A DNA stretch of 64,000 nucleotides from CAZQVN01 sp964596775 (GTDB taxonomy: Bacteria; Eisenbacteria; RBG-16-71-46; JABDJR01; JAWXBZ01): the NCBI GenBank assembly GCA_964596775.1, contig CAZQVN010000020.1:1-64000 (forward strand), written 5' to 3'. How positions within the stretch are numbered: position 1 is the first letter of the stretch; each line of letters opens with the position of its first letter. Below, piece by piece: positions 40,747 to 50,649 of this stretch. The notes under the pieces were generated by a model. That model ran no database searches. It worked only from the letters and a program-made list of their open reading frames with translations, and was not told the DNA's origin. The translations under genes and the position numbers were made by a program.

Positions 40747-42476
40747 GTGGCCCGCCTCGCCGAACTGCGCATCCGCAACCTCGCGGTGGTCGAGGAACTC
40801 GACCTCGAGCCCGGTTTTGGCCTCAATGTCCTCTCCGGTGAAACCGGCGCGGGCAAGTCGATCCTCATGGGGGCCGTCGAGCTCCTGTTCGGCGGGCGGG
40901 GCAGCACCGACCTGATCCGGACCGGCGCCGACCAGGCCCGCGTGGACGGCCTGTTCCACTTCGACGATCCGGAGTTTTTCCGGAAGCGCGGCATCGACCT
41001 GGCCCTGCCGGACGGCACGCTCCTCGTCACCCGCGAACTCTCCCGTTCCGGCCGGTCGCGGATCCTCCTGAACGACGAACTGGCCACGCTGGCCCGTCTC
41101 AAGTCCATCGGAGATGTCCTGGCCGACCTCCACGGCCAGCACGAGCACCAGCGCCTGCTCCATCCGGAAACGCACATCGACTACCTCGACCGGTTCGGCG
41201 TGACCGCCGGCACGCGGAGCGCGGCGGCCCTGACACCGCTGGAGGCGTACCGGCTGGCCCGCTCGCGCTGCGCGGACCTCCGCGCGCGGCTGGACGCGTT
41301 GATGAACCTCGGCAGCGTGGAGGAGCGGCGGGATGCCCTGGACCGCGACCTCAAGGAGATCGGCGCGGCGGCTCCCAGGGCCGGCGAGGAGGAGGAACTG
41401 GAGGCCGAGCACCGGATGATCGCCCACGCGGAGAAACTCGCCTCGGCGGTCGGCGACGCTCTCTCCGAGCTGTCGGACAACGACGAGGCCGCCGAGGCCC
41501 GGATGGGGCGCGCCGCCCGCCGGCTGGCCCAGGGCGCGGCGCTGGATCCCGGCCTCGAACCGATCGTCAGGACGATCGACGAGGCGCTGGTCGGGCTCCA
41601 GGACGCGGCGCGCGAGCTGGCCCGCTACCAGGACCGCCTGCAGTTCGAGCCGGACCGGGCGGAGTTCATCGAAACGCGGCTGGCGCTGCTGCGCCGGCTC
41701 CGCAAGAAGTTCAACCGCGACGCCGCCGGCCTGCTGGAACACGTCGCGGTGCTCCGGAAGGAACGCGAAAGCCTGGTCGACGAAGCCGCCGCGGCGGGAG
41801 CCCTGGAAAAGGAGATGGCCCGCGCCGCCGGCGGACTTCTCGAGGCCGGCGCGAAGCTCAGGACCTGGCGCGAGGCGGCCGCCCGGAAACTGGAAAAGGG
41901 AGTGGGGCTCGAGCTCTCCTCGCTCGGGATGCCGAAGGCGCGGTTCAGCGTGAAGATCGAGGATGCGTCCGGCGTCGACGCGTTCCGGAACGGGCAGCAC
42001 GGGTCGCTCCCGGGGGAGCGCGGCCTCGAGCAGGTCGAGTTCTTCCTCGAGGCGAACCCGGGGGAGGGCGCGCGGCCGCTGGCCCGCACCGCGTCCGGCG
42101 GCGAACTCTCCCGCATCATGCTGGCGCTGAAGGCGGTCCTCCAGACCGCGGACCCGCAGCCGATCCTCGTCTTCGACGAGGTGGACGCCGGGATCGGCGG
42201 GCGCGTCGCCTCCCAGGTCGGCGACCGCCTGAAGGAGATCTCCGCCGGCCGCCAGCTGTTCGTCATCACCCACCTGCCGATGATCGCCTGCCACGCCGAC
42301 ACGCACTTCCAGGTGTCGAAGCAGGTGCTGCGCGGGCGGACGGTGACGACCGTCCAGCCGCTCACCGACCGCCAGCGCGAGGAGGAACTGGCCCGCATGC
42401 TGGCCGGCGCCGAGTCCGGCGAGGAGGCGGTGCACGCGGCGCGGGCGCTGCTGGCCGGGGCGCGGAAGGGGTCGCG

Positions 42477-42480
<4 letters not shown>
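40747..42480 (+). CDS. recN: DNA repair protein RecN
   Basis: This is a 577-residue SMC-like ATPase for recombinational double-strand-break repair. The Walker A motif is SGETGAGKSIL (about residues 30-40), preceded by LRIRNLAVVEELDLEPG. There is a central coiled coil (about 150-370), the ABC signature RTASGGELSRIMLALK, Walker B ILVFDEVDAGIGG and the His-loop ITHLPMIACHAD. It follows nadK without a gap, a common nadK-recN order. The GTG start is directly after the stop, and the end overlaps trpG by 4 bp (ATGA). Confidence 0.95.
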
Positions 42481-43058
<578 letters not shown>

Positions 43059-43119
43059 TGCGCGCCGCCCTGGTCGGCCGGGCCCGTCTCGTTCGTGACG
43101 TTTCCGGGCGGGTGCTCTG

Positions 43120-44151
43120 ATGCTCGCCCCGATTCTCAACCGCATCGCGCTCCGCGAAAACCTCTCCCGCGCCGAGGCCCAGGACGCCATGGGGATCATC
43201 ATGGAAGGGAAGGCCACCGAGGCGCAGATCGGCGCGTTCCTGCTCGGCCTCCGCATGAAGGGGGAGACGGTCGACGAAGTGGCCGGCTGCGCCGCGGCGA
43301 TGCGCCTGCGCGCGGCGATGGTCCGGTCCGACTCGCCGCACCTGATCGACACCTGCGGCACCGGCGGCGACGGCGCGAACACGTTCAACATCTCCACCGC
43401 GGCCGGTTTCGTGGCGGCGGCCGGGGGAGCGGTGGTGGCCAAGCACGGCAACCGCGCCGTGTCCTCGAAATGCGGCAGCGCCGACGTCATGGAAGCGCTC
43501 GGCGTCCGCTTCGGCCTGGCGCAGGCGGATCTCGAACGCTGCCTCGACGAGGTCGGCATCGCGTTCCTGTTCGCGCCGCATCACCATGCGGCCATGAAGC
43601 ACGCGGCCGGGCCCCGCCGCGAGGTCGGCGTGCGCAGCGTGTTCAACATCCTCGGGCCGCTCAGCAATCCGGCCGGGGCACGCCGCCAGCTGATCGGCAT
43701 CTACGCCCCGGAGATGCCGCCGTTCATGGCCGAGGTTCTCCGCGAACTCGGCAGCGTCCGGGCGCTCGTCGTGCACAGCCGCGACGGCCTGGACGAGCTG
43801 TCGATTTCCGCGCCGACGTTCGTTGCCGACCTCAATGACGGCGCGGTAACGACGTACGAAGTGGCCCCCGAGCAGGCGGGGGTTGTGCCGGGGCCGATCG
43901 CAGCGCTGGCGGGCGGCAGCGCCCGGGAAAACGCCGCGCTGATCCGCGGCATCTTCGCGGGGAAGGTCACCGGACCGCCGAAGGAAATCGTGATCCTCAA
44001 CGCCGGCGGGAGCCTCCTGGCCGCCGGTGTCGTGGAGGATCTCCGGGAGGGGGTCGCCGCGGCGCGGAAGGCCGTCGATTCGGGCGCGGCCCTCGACCGG
44101 CTCGACCGGCTCGTGGCCCTCACCGTGCAGCTCGCGCCCCCCGCCGCGTGA
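43120..44151 (+). CDS. trpD: anthranilate phosphoribosyltransferase
   Basis: This is a 343-residue TrpD that joins anthranilate to PRPP. Its family blocks are DTCGTGGDGANTFNISTAAG (PRPP-binding glycine loop), VAKHGNRAVSSKCGSADVMEALG (Lys-His-Gly-Asn segment), FAPHHHAAMKHAAGPRREVGVRSVFNILGPLSNP and VHSRDGLDELS. All key residues are present, so the enzyme should be active. Its stop overlaps the next gene (GTGA, 44148-44151). Confidence 0.95.
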   Translation: MLAPILNRIALRENLSRAEAQDAMGIIMEGKATEAQIGAFLLGLRMKGETVDEVAGCAAAMRLRAAMVRSDSPHLIDTCGTGGDGANTFNISTAAGFVAAAGGAVVAKHGNRAVSSKCGSADVMEALGVRFGLAQADLERCLDEVGIAFLFAPHHHAAMKHAAGPRREVGVRSVFNILGPLSNPAGARRQLIGIYAPEMPPFMAEVLRELGSVRALVVHSRDGLDELSISAPTFVADLNDGAVTTYEVAPEQAGVVPGPIAALAGGSARENAALIRGIFAGKVTGPPKEIVILNAGGSLLAAGVVEDLREGVAAARKAVDSGAALDRLDRLVALTVQLAPPAA

Positions 44152-44972
44152 GCGGCTTCCGGGGAGCCCTGCTGGCCGGGGCGCGCCGCCGCCGGAGTCT
44201 TGCCGTTCCCCGTTCCGTTTCGGAAATGGAGGAGCGGGCGGCGCCCTGGACCGGAACGCGACGGCCGCTGATCGCCGGGGTGCGGAAGGGCGACGACGGC
44301 GGGGAGCACGCCGTGGACCGCGATCGCCCCGTCCTGTTCGCCGCGGCCGCCGGCGCTTCGCCGGCCCGCGACACCGTGTTCGAACGCTTCGATCCCCGTC
44401 GGTTCGCGGCCGCCGCGGCGGAAGCGGGGATCGACGGCCTCGCCGTGATCACCGAGCCGGATTTCTTCCGGGGGGATGCGGCCTGGATCGAGGCGGCGCG
44501 CGGGGAATCGGACGCGCCCCTCCTTCGCGTGGACTGGCTGCTCGATCCGCCGTCGGTGTTCGACGCGCTCGCCGACCCGCTGGATGCGGTCACCCTGCAC
44601 GCGGAACTCCTCGGCGACGGCGGCCTGGACGAGACGCTGGCGTTCCTCCGCGAGCAGGCGGTGACCGGCGTCCTGGTCCTCGAGGATCTGAAGGACGTGG
44701 AGACGGCATATGCCCACAACCCGCCGGCCGTGATCATCGAACGCATCGACCGGGAGACGCTCGAAATCCGCCGCGGCTTCGCGGACCGGGTGCTCGACCT
44801 GCTCGGGGATTATCCGGGCCTCCGGTTTCTCTCCGGCGGCATCGATTCCGCCGCGGCGGTCCGGGCGGCGGGGGAGCGGCCGGTCCAGGGGATCCTGCTG
44901 TCGGAGTTCCTCGGAGCGGCGAAGAGCCCCGAGGCGCTGTTCCGGGAGATGAAGGAAGTCCTCGGAGCCTGA
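44148..44972 (+). CDS. indole-3-glycerol-phosphate synthase-like protein lacking catalytic residues
   Basis: This 274-residue protein has the TrpC fold: FDPRRFAAAAAEAGIDGLAVITEPDFFRG and LLRVDWLLDPPSVFDAL align with 'FDPveiA..YeagGAaalSVLTd..fF.G' and 'vLrKDFiiDpyQvyea'. It ends GILLSEFLGAAKSPEALFREM like 'avLvGesLm...dp..al'. Yet each catalytic position of IGPS appears changed. The E51 and K53 equivalents are Ala66 and Ala68 (FAAAAGASPA for AEIKRASPS), K110 is Val128, E159 is Val177, N180 is Glu198, and E210/S211 are Ser229/Gly230. It overlaps trpD by 4 bp, so it is translated as part of the trp operon. It may be a pseudoenzyme with a binding or regulatory role; a true trpC would have to lie elsewhere. 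Confidence 0.75.
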   Translation: MSGFRGALLAGARRRRSLAVPRSVSEMEERAAPWTGTRRPLIAGVRKGDDGGEHAVDRDRPVLFAAAAGASPARDTVFERFDPRRFAAAAAEAGIDGLAVITEPDFFRGDAAWIEAARGESDAPLLRVDWLLDPPSVFDALADPLDAVTLHAELLGDGGLDETLAFLREQAVTGVLVLEDLKDVETAYAHNPPAVIIERIDRETLEIRRGFADRVLDLLGDYPGLRFLSGGIDSAAAVRAAGERPVQGILLSEFLGAAKSPEALFREMKEVLGA

Positions 44973-45100
44973 AGTCTGAGGTGGCCCCCGGCCGAAATGA
45001 CGCGGCCCGCCGCGCGCATCCGCGCGGCCGCCCTTGACGGGACAGCCCTTAGATGGCACAGTCTCCCAGCGTTTTAAGGCCATGTGCCTGAACGACGTGT

Positions 45101-45177
45101 GCGCCCGTAGCTCAGCTGGATAGAGCACCAGCCTCCGGAGCTGGGTGTCGGAGGTTCGAATCCTCTCGGGCGTACCA
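45101..45177 (+). tRNA. tRNA-Arg (CCG anticodon)
   Basis: This is a 77-nt cloverleaf with acceptor GCGCCCG / CGGGCGT (first pair G-U), D-arm TAGCTCAGCTGGATAGAGCA, anticodon stem-loop CCAGC-CTCCGGA-GCTGG giving CCG, T-arm GGAGGTTCGAATCCTC, discriminator A and an encoded CCA. A TTGACG box lies at 45034-45039 upstream, but no clear -10 is seen. Confidence 0.96.
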
Positions 45178-45297
45178 TTCTGCCGTCGTGCCGGCCGGAC
45201 GACCGGCTGCCGGGTGCCGGACCCGGTTGCACTGAATCGTTCTTTCAGCCGATCCCTCGCGCGGTTCGGGCGCGATGCTGCTCCTCGAGGAGGAAGC

Positions 45298-46998
45298 GTG
45301 ACGACCACACACCGCGCCCGCCGTCTGATCCTGCTGCTTCAGATCGTTCTTCTTCCCCTCCTCCCGCTGGTCCTGACCGGCTCGGCCCCGGCCGCCGGTC
45401 CGGCTCTCGCAACCGATCCGGCCCGTATCCTCGCCACGATCCGCGATTTTTCGGAATTCCCCGACGGAACGCCGAAGAGCCGCTACTGCTACCGCACGGA
45501 AATGGACGCGGCCCAGGAGGATCTGGCCGGGCGGTTTGCCGAGGCGCTCGGCGCCCGCGGAACGGCTTCATTGTGGGCCTTTGCACCGAAGCACGCCGCC
45601 GACAACTGGGACACGACCGGAGTCGTGCCGCAGCGGACGATGTTCCGGAACGTCACGGCGCTCCTGCCCGGCGATCAGCCCGGGCGGGGAAAGTTCCTGA
45701 TCACCGCGCACTTCGACGCGATCGGAACGCGGACGGCCGGCTGGACGCCGTGGCTGGATCCGGCGCCGGGTGCCGACGACGACATGAGCGGAACCGCCGC
45801 GGTGCTCGAACTGGCCCGCGTCCTCGCCCAGGACCCGACGTACCCGTTCGACATCGAGTTCATCTGCTTCGACGGCGAGGAACTCGGCCTCTGGGGCAGC
45901 GAGGCCTACGCCGCCGCCGAGGCCGCCGACCCCCTGTCCACGCCGATTCTCGGCGTCCTGAACATGGACATGATCGGCTACAACCCCGAGCAGGACTCGC
46001 TGGTGATCATGTCCAACCGTCCGTCGCTGTTCCTGTCCCGGTACATGGTCGAAAGCGAGCGGCTGGCGGACCACGATCCGACGTTCCGCATCGACAGCTC
46101 GGTGAACAACCTGTTCATCAGCGACCAGGGGCCGTTCTGGGAGTACGGCATCCCGGGCGTCCTGATGATCGAGAACATCCGGGTCGTGCTGCACAATCCC
46201 CACTACCACAAGGTCACCGACCGGGCGGAAACGCTGTCCCGGAACGGCATGATGATCGCGCGAACCGCCGACGTGATCCTCAAGACCCTGCGCCGGCTCG
46301 CCGCCGACGCCGACGGGCCGCCCCGCATCGTGACGAACGACACGGAGCTCATCTACTACGTGAACCGGGTCATCGAGCCGCGGACGGCCGTGCCGGGGGA
46401 CTCGATTCTGGTGGTGGCCGGCTTCATGAACACGGGCGGTCCCGCCGCCTCGCCCGGTCCGGCGAGGATCTACAAGGTCGTGAACGGCGCCCGGCAGCTC
46501 ATCGCCACGCGACCTCTCGCCGGCCCGATTCCGACCGGAGGGCACGTCACGGTTTCGGTGGACCTGGTGGTCGAGCCGGGTGACGTGGGCGCGATCACGA
46601 TCGTGGCCGAAGCGGGGGAGGGAGCGGCCCGGTCCGAAGCACGCACCGCGATTCCGGTGCGCGGCGCCACCACGCGGGTGGCCCGTCACCACGTGGAGCC
46701 GAACCCGGTCCGCGATCCCGGTTCGGCCCGGATCGCCTATGAACTGACCGGCGACGCCACGGTCCGCGTGTCGGTGCTCGACCTGCACGGTCACGAACTC
46801 GGAACGGAAACCTACCTGTTTTCGGGGATCCGCCAGGAGCCCGGCGAGAACGCCGGCCCCGGCCTGCAGAAGGTGGCGCTGCGGAACCTTCTCGGCGGCG
46901 AAACCGCGCCGGGCATCTACCTGTACCGGATCGAGGTGTTTCCGGACGGCGGCGGCGGCGGGGACACCACGGTCGGCAAGTTCGCGATACTGCGCTAG
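45298..46998 (+). CDS. secreted M28-family metallopeptidase with FlgD-like C-terminal module
   Basis: This is a 566-residue exported aminopeptidase-like enzyme. A signal peptide (RRLILLLQIVLLPLLPLVLTGSAPAA) precedes the catalytic domain. Its di-zinc ligands are visible in LITAHFDAIG, GADDDMSGTAAVLELARVL, FICFDGEELGLWGSEAYAAA, VLNMDMIGY and NPHYHKVTD. A CARDB/Ig-like segment (about 360-465) follows. The C-terminal module VEPNPVRDPGSARIAYEL...VSVLDLHGHEL...GIYLYRIEVFPDGG...GKFAILR is of the FlgD/Por-tail type also seen at 5222-7177 and 7672-11310. GAGGAGGAAGC precedes the GTG at 45298; longer frames would run into the tRNA. Confidence 0.9.
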   Translation: MTTTHRARRLILLLQIVLLPLLPLVLTGSAPAAGPALATDPARILATIRDFSEFPDGTPKSRYCYRTEMDAAQEDLAGRFAEALGARGTASLWAFAPKHAADNWDTTGVVPQRTMFRNVTALLPGDQPGRGKFLITAHFDAIGTRTAGWTPWLDPAPGADDDMSGTAAVLELARVLAQDPTYPFDIEFICFDGEELGLWGSEAYAAAEAADPLSTPILGVLNMDMIGYNPEQDSLVIMSNRPSLFLSRYMVESERLADHDPTFRIDSSVNNLFISDQGPFWEYGIPGVLMIENIRVVLHNPHYHKVTDRAETLSRNGMMIARTADVILKTLRRLAADADGPPRIVTNDTELIYYVNRVIEPRTAVPGDSILVVAGFMNTGGPAASPGPARIYKVVNGARQLIATRPLAGPIPTGGHVTVSVDLVVEPGDVGAITIVAEAGEGAARSEARTAIPVRGATTRVARHHVEPNPVRDPGSARIAYELTGDATVRVSVLDLHGHELGTETYLFSGIRQEPGENAGPGLQKVALRNLLGGETAPGIYLYRIEVFPDGGGGGDTTVGKFAILR

Positions 46999-47095
46999 AA
47001 ATGCCCCGGTCACGAATCAGGGGCCGCTCCCGTGAACGCCGCCACGCGAACCCGGACGTCCGGGCCATCGTCGTCGGCGGGAGCGCCGCGTCCGC

Positions 47096-47389
47096 ATGAC
47101 CGACGACCGGGATCTCGGCCCGGCCCGGTTCAGCGCGGACCGCGTGCTTCTGACGGTGCTGCTGGCCGTCAACGGCATCCTGCTGCTGGCCGTGCCGGTG
47201 GCGGGGGTGCGGATGGCCATGATCCTGCTCCAGTCGCCGCCGGGGCGGTTTCCGGCCTGGTTTCCGCCGGCCCTGTTCCTGGCGCTCGGAGCGTTCGAAC
47301 TCCTTCTCCTGTGGCGGTTTCGGAGCATACGGCGCCGGCTGTCCCGAGCCCAGGAGCCGCGCGCGGACTCGTCCAGGTTCGACGGATGA
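47096..47389 (+). CDS. small two-helix membrane protein of unknown function
   Basis: This is a 97-residue hypothetical protein. It has two predicted transmembrane helices (VLLTVLLAVNGILLLAVPVAGV and WFPPALFLALGAFELLLLW), then a basic cytoplasmic tail (RFRSIRRRLSRAQ). No known family is recognised. Codon use and hydrophobic pattern favour a real gene, but the ribosome binding site is weak, so moderate caution is needed. Confidence 0.5.
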   Translation: MTDDRDLGPARFSADRVLLTVLLAVNGILLLAVPVAGVRMAMILLQSPPGRFPAWFPPALFLALGAFELLLLWRFRSIRRRLSRAQEPRADSSRFDG

Positions 47390-47567
47390 CGTTTTCCGGG
47401 TGCTTCCACCCGGCACAATGCAGGATGCAACCGTGGTAAGTTCTTGCCCCTCCGATAATTAAATCCTCAAGCGCGCGTCGGGCCGCACGATAATTGAGAG
47501 ACCCCGGCCGCTATCCGGGGAAGGATCCTGCACCAATTGATGCCGGGCGAAACCGGCGGGAGATTCC

Positions 47568-48599
47568 GTGACGGCTCTGCGCGATCGTCAACTCCTTTTC
47601 AAAACGCTGCACCGCGTCACCGATCTGATGACCGGCGAGCGCGATCTCGAACGCATCTACACGAGCATTCTCGATTGCGCCATCCAGGTGTTCGGAAGCG
47701 AGGCCGCAGTGCTGGTGGCCGGGCACGAAGGGCGGCCGGTGCAGTTCGTGCGGCGGCGCGCCCAGGTCAACCAGGGAACGCCCCTCGAGCAGTACCCGCT
47801 GCTTCCCGGCGGCCTGATCGGACGAATCGGGCAGAGCGGCCAGCCGCTCCTCGCCTCGCCCGCTGCGGGTCACCCGGACTTCAACGCCGAGGTCGACGCG
47901 CCCCCCGGCATCCGCGCGCACAACTTCGTCGGCGTGCCCTATTCGGACAAGAGCGACCATCCCGGCAGTCTCTCGGTAGTCAACTGCCAGAGGTTCGACG
48001 GAAAGATGGACGAGGAAGTGGACATCCTCTCCGTGCTGGCCAACCAGACCGCCGTGGCCGGGGAAAACTATCGCCTGTACAAGCGGCTGGAACAGCTGGC
48101 CATCACCGACGAACTGACCCAGGTCTACAACTACCGGTTTCTCAAGGCGGCGCTGCGCAAGGAGGTCAAGCGCTCGGCGCGGTTCGGCCTGCAGTTCTGC
48201 ATTCTCATGGCCGACGTGGACAACCTGAAGAGCTACAACGAGGTGAACGGCCACCTCGGCGGCTCCGGGCTCCTGCGAACGATCGCCGCCATGATGATGA
48301 AGAACGCCCGGGAGATGGACCTCGTGGCCAAGTACGGCGGGGACGAGTTCATGATCATCCTGCCGCAGACCGGCATCGAGGGCGCCGAGGTCATGGGCAA
48401 CCGGGTGCGCCAGTCGATCGCCGAGTGCCCGTTCGTGAACACGTCGCCGGGGGACATCACGATCTCCATCGGCGTGGCCGGCTTTCCGGCGCACGGCCTT
48501 ACGGTCGAGGATCTGATCGCCAGCGCCGACGACGCGCTGTACCGCGCGAAACGCGGCGGCCGCAACCGGGTCGTCGTGGCCGGCGCAGCGGGCGACTGA
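47568..48599 (+). CDS. GAF-GGDEF diguanylate cyclase
   Basis: This is a 343-residue soluble c-di-GMP synthase. The N-terminal GAF-type sensor (about 20-170) carries LERIYTSILDCAIQVFGSEAAVLVAG and HNFVGVPYSDKSD. The GGDEF domain begins ITDELTQVYNYRFLKAAL, has the metal Asp in ILMADVDNLKSYNE, and an intact active-site loop YGGDEF. An RxxD inhibitory site (REMD) lies five residues upstream of GGDEF, so product inhibition is expected. ISIGVAGFPAHG and ADDALYRAKRGGRN complete the fold. The GTG start has GGGAG upstream. It is a single-gene unit. Confidence 0.93.
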   Translation: MTALRDRQLLFKTLHRVTDLMTGERDLERIYTSILDCAIQVFGSEAAVLVAGHEGRPVQFVRRRAQVNQGTPLEQYPLLPGGLIGRIGQSGQPLLASPAAGHPDFNAEVDAPPGIRAHNFVGVPYSDKSDHPGSLSVVNCQRFDGKMDEEVDILSVLANQTAVAGENYRLYKRLEQLAITDELTQVYNYRFLKAALRKEVKRSARFGLQFCILMADVDNLKSYNEVNGHLGGSGLLRTIAAMMMKNAREMDLVAKYGGDEFMIILPQTGIEGAEVMGNRVRQSIAECPFVNTSPGDITISIGVAGFPAHGLTVEDLIASADDALYRAKRGGRNRVVVAGAAGD

Positions 48600-48606
48600 T
48601 CCCGGC

Positions 48607-48635
48607 TTGCCGCCCGTTCCGGCGGATGGTCTAAT
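48607..48635 (+). promoter_or_regulatory. candidate sigma-70-type promoter for the epimerase gene
   Basis: TTGCCG (4 of 6) and TCTAAT (5 of 6) lie 17 nt apart just after the diguanylate cyclase stop and about 110 nt upstream of the GTG at 48747. Confidence 0.45.
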
Positions 48636-48746
48636 ACGCGCCGTGCAGATCAGAGACCCTTGGCGTTCCGCCCGAAACGCCGAACGAGCGCCCGGGACGA
48701 CAGCTCCGGCAGGAACGACCCCCGCCAGCGGAAAGGCCGATCTCCC

Positions 48747-49745
48747 GTGCGCATCCTGCTGACCGGAGGAACGGGGTATCTCGGCGGCCGCATCGCGGCG
48801 CGCCTCCGCGGAGAGGGGCACGCCGTGCGGATCCTCGTCCGCGACCCGGTCCGCGCCCGTCGCGCCCTCGATGCCGATTTCGAAACCGTCCGTGGCGACC
48901 TCTCCGAGCCCGCGTCGTTTCCCGTCGCCGTTCGGGGGATGGACGCGGTGGTGCACACCGCAGCGGCCGTGCGCAACTGGCTGCCGAAACCGGAAGTCTT
49001 CGAACAGGTCAACGTGGCCGGATCGTTCGCGCTCTGCGAGGCGGCGCTCGAGGCGGGGGTCGGGAGGTTCGTGTACACGTCGTCGTTCTTCGCGCTCGGT
49101 CCTTCAACCGACGGACGGCCGCTCGACGAGCGCGCGCTCGCGGCGCCTCCGCCGCCCCGGTTCTTCAACGGCTATCACTCCACGAAGTACCGCGCGGCCC
49201 GGGTCCTCCAGGGTTTCGTGGGGCGCGGCCTGCCCCTGGTCACGCTGTTCCCCAGCGTGATCTTCGGCCCGGGCGCGGAAACGGACGGCAATCACGTGAC
49301 GAAGATCTTCCGCTGGCTCCAGACCGGCCGCTTCCCGGGGCTGGTCGGCGGCGGCGTGCAGAAGTGGAACGTGGCGTTCGTGGAGGACGTGGTGACCGGC
49401 CACCTGCTGGCGCTCGAGAAGGGGAGTCCCGGCGACACCTTCATACTCGGCGGCGAGGACAAGGCGCTCCGGGACATCGCCGGAGAGGCGGCCGCCGGTC
49501 TCGGCGTGCCGGCGCCGACCCGATCCCTGCCGTACGGCGTGGGGCACGCGGTGGCCGGCGTGGAGGAGATGCGCGCCCGCCTGTTCGGCGGCGCCCCGAT
49601 GATCACGCACGGCGAGGTGGACATCTACCGGCACGACTGGATCTACTCCAGCCGGAGGGCGGAGGAACAGCTCGGTTACCGGCGCACTCCGTTTCCGGAG
49701 GCGCTCCGGACCACGCTCGACTGGATCCGGGAGACGAAACCATGA
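48747..49745 (+). CDS. NAD(P)-dependent short-chain epimerase/dehydratase family protein
   Basis: This is a 332-residue extended SDR. The cofactor-binding motif is VRILLTGGTGYLGGRIAARL, then VHTAAAVRNW, VYTSSFFALGPS and the active-site YHSTKY. VTLFPSVIFGPG and VAFVEDVVTGHLLAL are typical of the HpnA/dihydroflavonol-reductase-like subgroup acting on sugars or hydrophobic ketones; the substrate is unknown. The GTG at 48747 sits directly before the Rossmann strand; an earlier in-frame start at 48660 would add a basic unconserved extension. DUF92 follows after 61 bp. Confidence 0.85.
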   Translation: MRILLTGGTGYLGGRIAARLRGEGHAVRILVRDPVRARRALDADFETVRGDLSEPASFPVAVRGMDAVVHTAAAVRNWLPKPEVFEQVNVAGSFALCEAALEAGVGRFVYTSSFFALGPSTDGRPLDERALAAPPPPRFFNGYHSTKYRAARVLQGFVGRGLPLVTLFPSVIFGPGAETDGNHVTKIFRWLQTGRFPGLVGGGVQKWNVAFVEDVVTGHLLALEKGSPGDTFILGGEDKALRDIAGEAAAGLGVPAPTRSLPYGVGHAVAGVEEMRARLFGGAPMITHGEVDIYRHDWIYSSRRAEEQLGYRRTPFPEALRTTLDWIRETKP

Positions 49746-49806
49746 CCGGCAACCGGTTCACGCCGCGCGGATCGCGGGTCCGGCGGGGTCGCAGGGAGGA
49801 ACACCG

Positions 49807-50559
49807 ATGATGCCCATCGCCGGCCACGGCCACGACTCCATCGTCCTGGCCCTTTCGGCCCGCTGGATCCCCGCGCTCGCCGTGAACCTCATCCTGGCGT
49901 TCCTGGCGTTCCGGGCCGGCACGGTCCGTCCGTCCGGCGTCGTGGCCGGGATCCTGGTCGGGGGGACGATCTACCTCTGCGGCGACTGGCGCTGGTTTTC
50001 CGTCCTGTTTCTCTTCTTTGCCCTCGGGAGCGCGCTGACGAAACTCGGCTATGCCCGGAAGGAGGCGAAGGGGCTCGCCGAGGCGGACAGGGGGCGACGG
50101 GGCTGGCCGCACGCGCTGGCCAACGGGGGCGTCGGCGTGATCGCGGCCCTGGCCTGGCTCTGGACCGGGCGGATCGAGTGCGCCGCGGCGTTCACCGCGT
50201 CCTTCGCCACCGCGATCTTCGACACGGCCGGCTCGGAAATCGGCGGCCTCTACGGCCGGACGCCGATACTCCTGCCGAGTTTCCGGCGGGTGCCGCCGGG
50301 TACGGAAGGCGCCGTTTCACTCGAAGGCACCCTCGGGGCCATAGGCGCGAGCCTTGTCCTGGCGCTTCCCGCCGCGGCACTCGGTGTCGTCCCGGCGGCG
50401 CTGCTGCCGGCCGTGATCGCCGGGGCGATCATCGGCGGGTTCTATGAAAGCCTCGTGGCCGGAAAGATCCCGCTCGGGCACATGGGGCTCAATTTCACGA
50501 ACACGCTCGTGGGCGCCCTGGCGGCCGGAGGAATCGCCGCGTTCATGAATCAGGTTTGA
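49807..50559 (+). CDS. DUF92 family integral membrane protein
   Basis: This is a 250-residue multi-pass membrane protein of the DUF92 (TMEM19/VTE6-like) family. ALANGGVGVIAALAWL, ASFATAIFDTAGSEIGGLYGRTP and VPPGTEGAVSLEGTLGAIGASL are the family signatures. The plant member VTE6 is a phytyl-phosphate kinase, so a prenyl-phosphate or lipid-phosphate role is possible here, but bacterial members are uncharacterised. GGGAGG lies upstream of the ATG at 49807. The -35 of the next operon overlaps its stop codon. Confidence 0.9.
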   Translation: MMPIAGHGHDSIVLALSARWIPALAVNLILAFLAFRAGTVRPSGVVAGILVGGTIYLCGDWRWFSVLFLFFALGSALTKLGYARKEAKGLAEADRGRRGWPHALANGGVGVIAALAWLWTGRIECAAAFTASFATAIFDTAGSEIGGLYGRTPILLPSFRRVPPGTEGAVSLEGTLGAIGASLVLALPAAALGVVPAALLPAVIAGAIIGGFYESLVAGKIPLGHMGLNFTNTLVGALAAGGIAAFMNQV

Positions 50560-50585
50560 CCCTGTTTCTAACTCTTTGCTAGACT
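50556..50585 (+). promoter_or_regulatory. candidate sigma-70-type promoter of the nucleotide-sugar operon
   Basis: TTGACC (5 of 6) overlaps the DUF92 stop, and TAGACT (4 of 6) follows after 18 nt. It lies about 65 nt upstream of the predicted dehydrogenase start. Confidence 0.5.
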
Positions 50586-50649
50586 TGTCGCTTCGCGTTT
50601 CGCGTGCAGGTGTGATCCGGTCCTTTTCGGGGGACGAAAGGAAGGAATT

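Noticed and set aside
44148..44972. Assignment of the trpC-position gene as TrpF or a normal TrpC
   Set aside because: It lacks the TrpF 'KiCGit' opening and fits the IGPS fold over its whole length, but none of the IGPS catalytic residues is present, so a plain TrpC label would be misleading.
47502..47520. CCCCGG...CCGGGG hairpin upstream of the diguanylate cyclase gene
   Set aside because: The stem is short (6 bp) with no U-tract, and it lies close to the start codon. No riboswitch aptamer (for example a c-di-GMP type) could be recognised in this leader.
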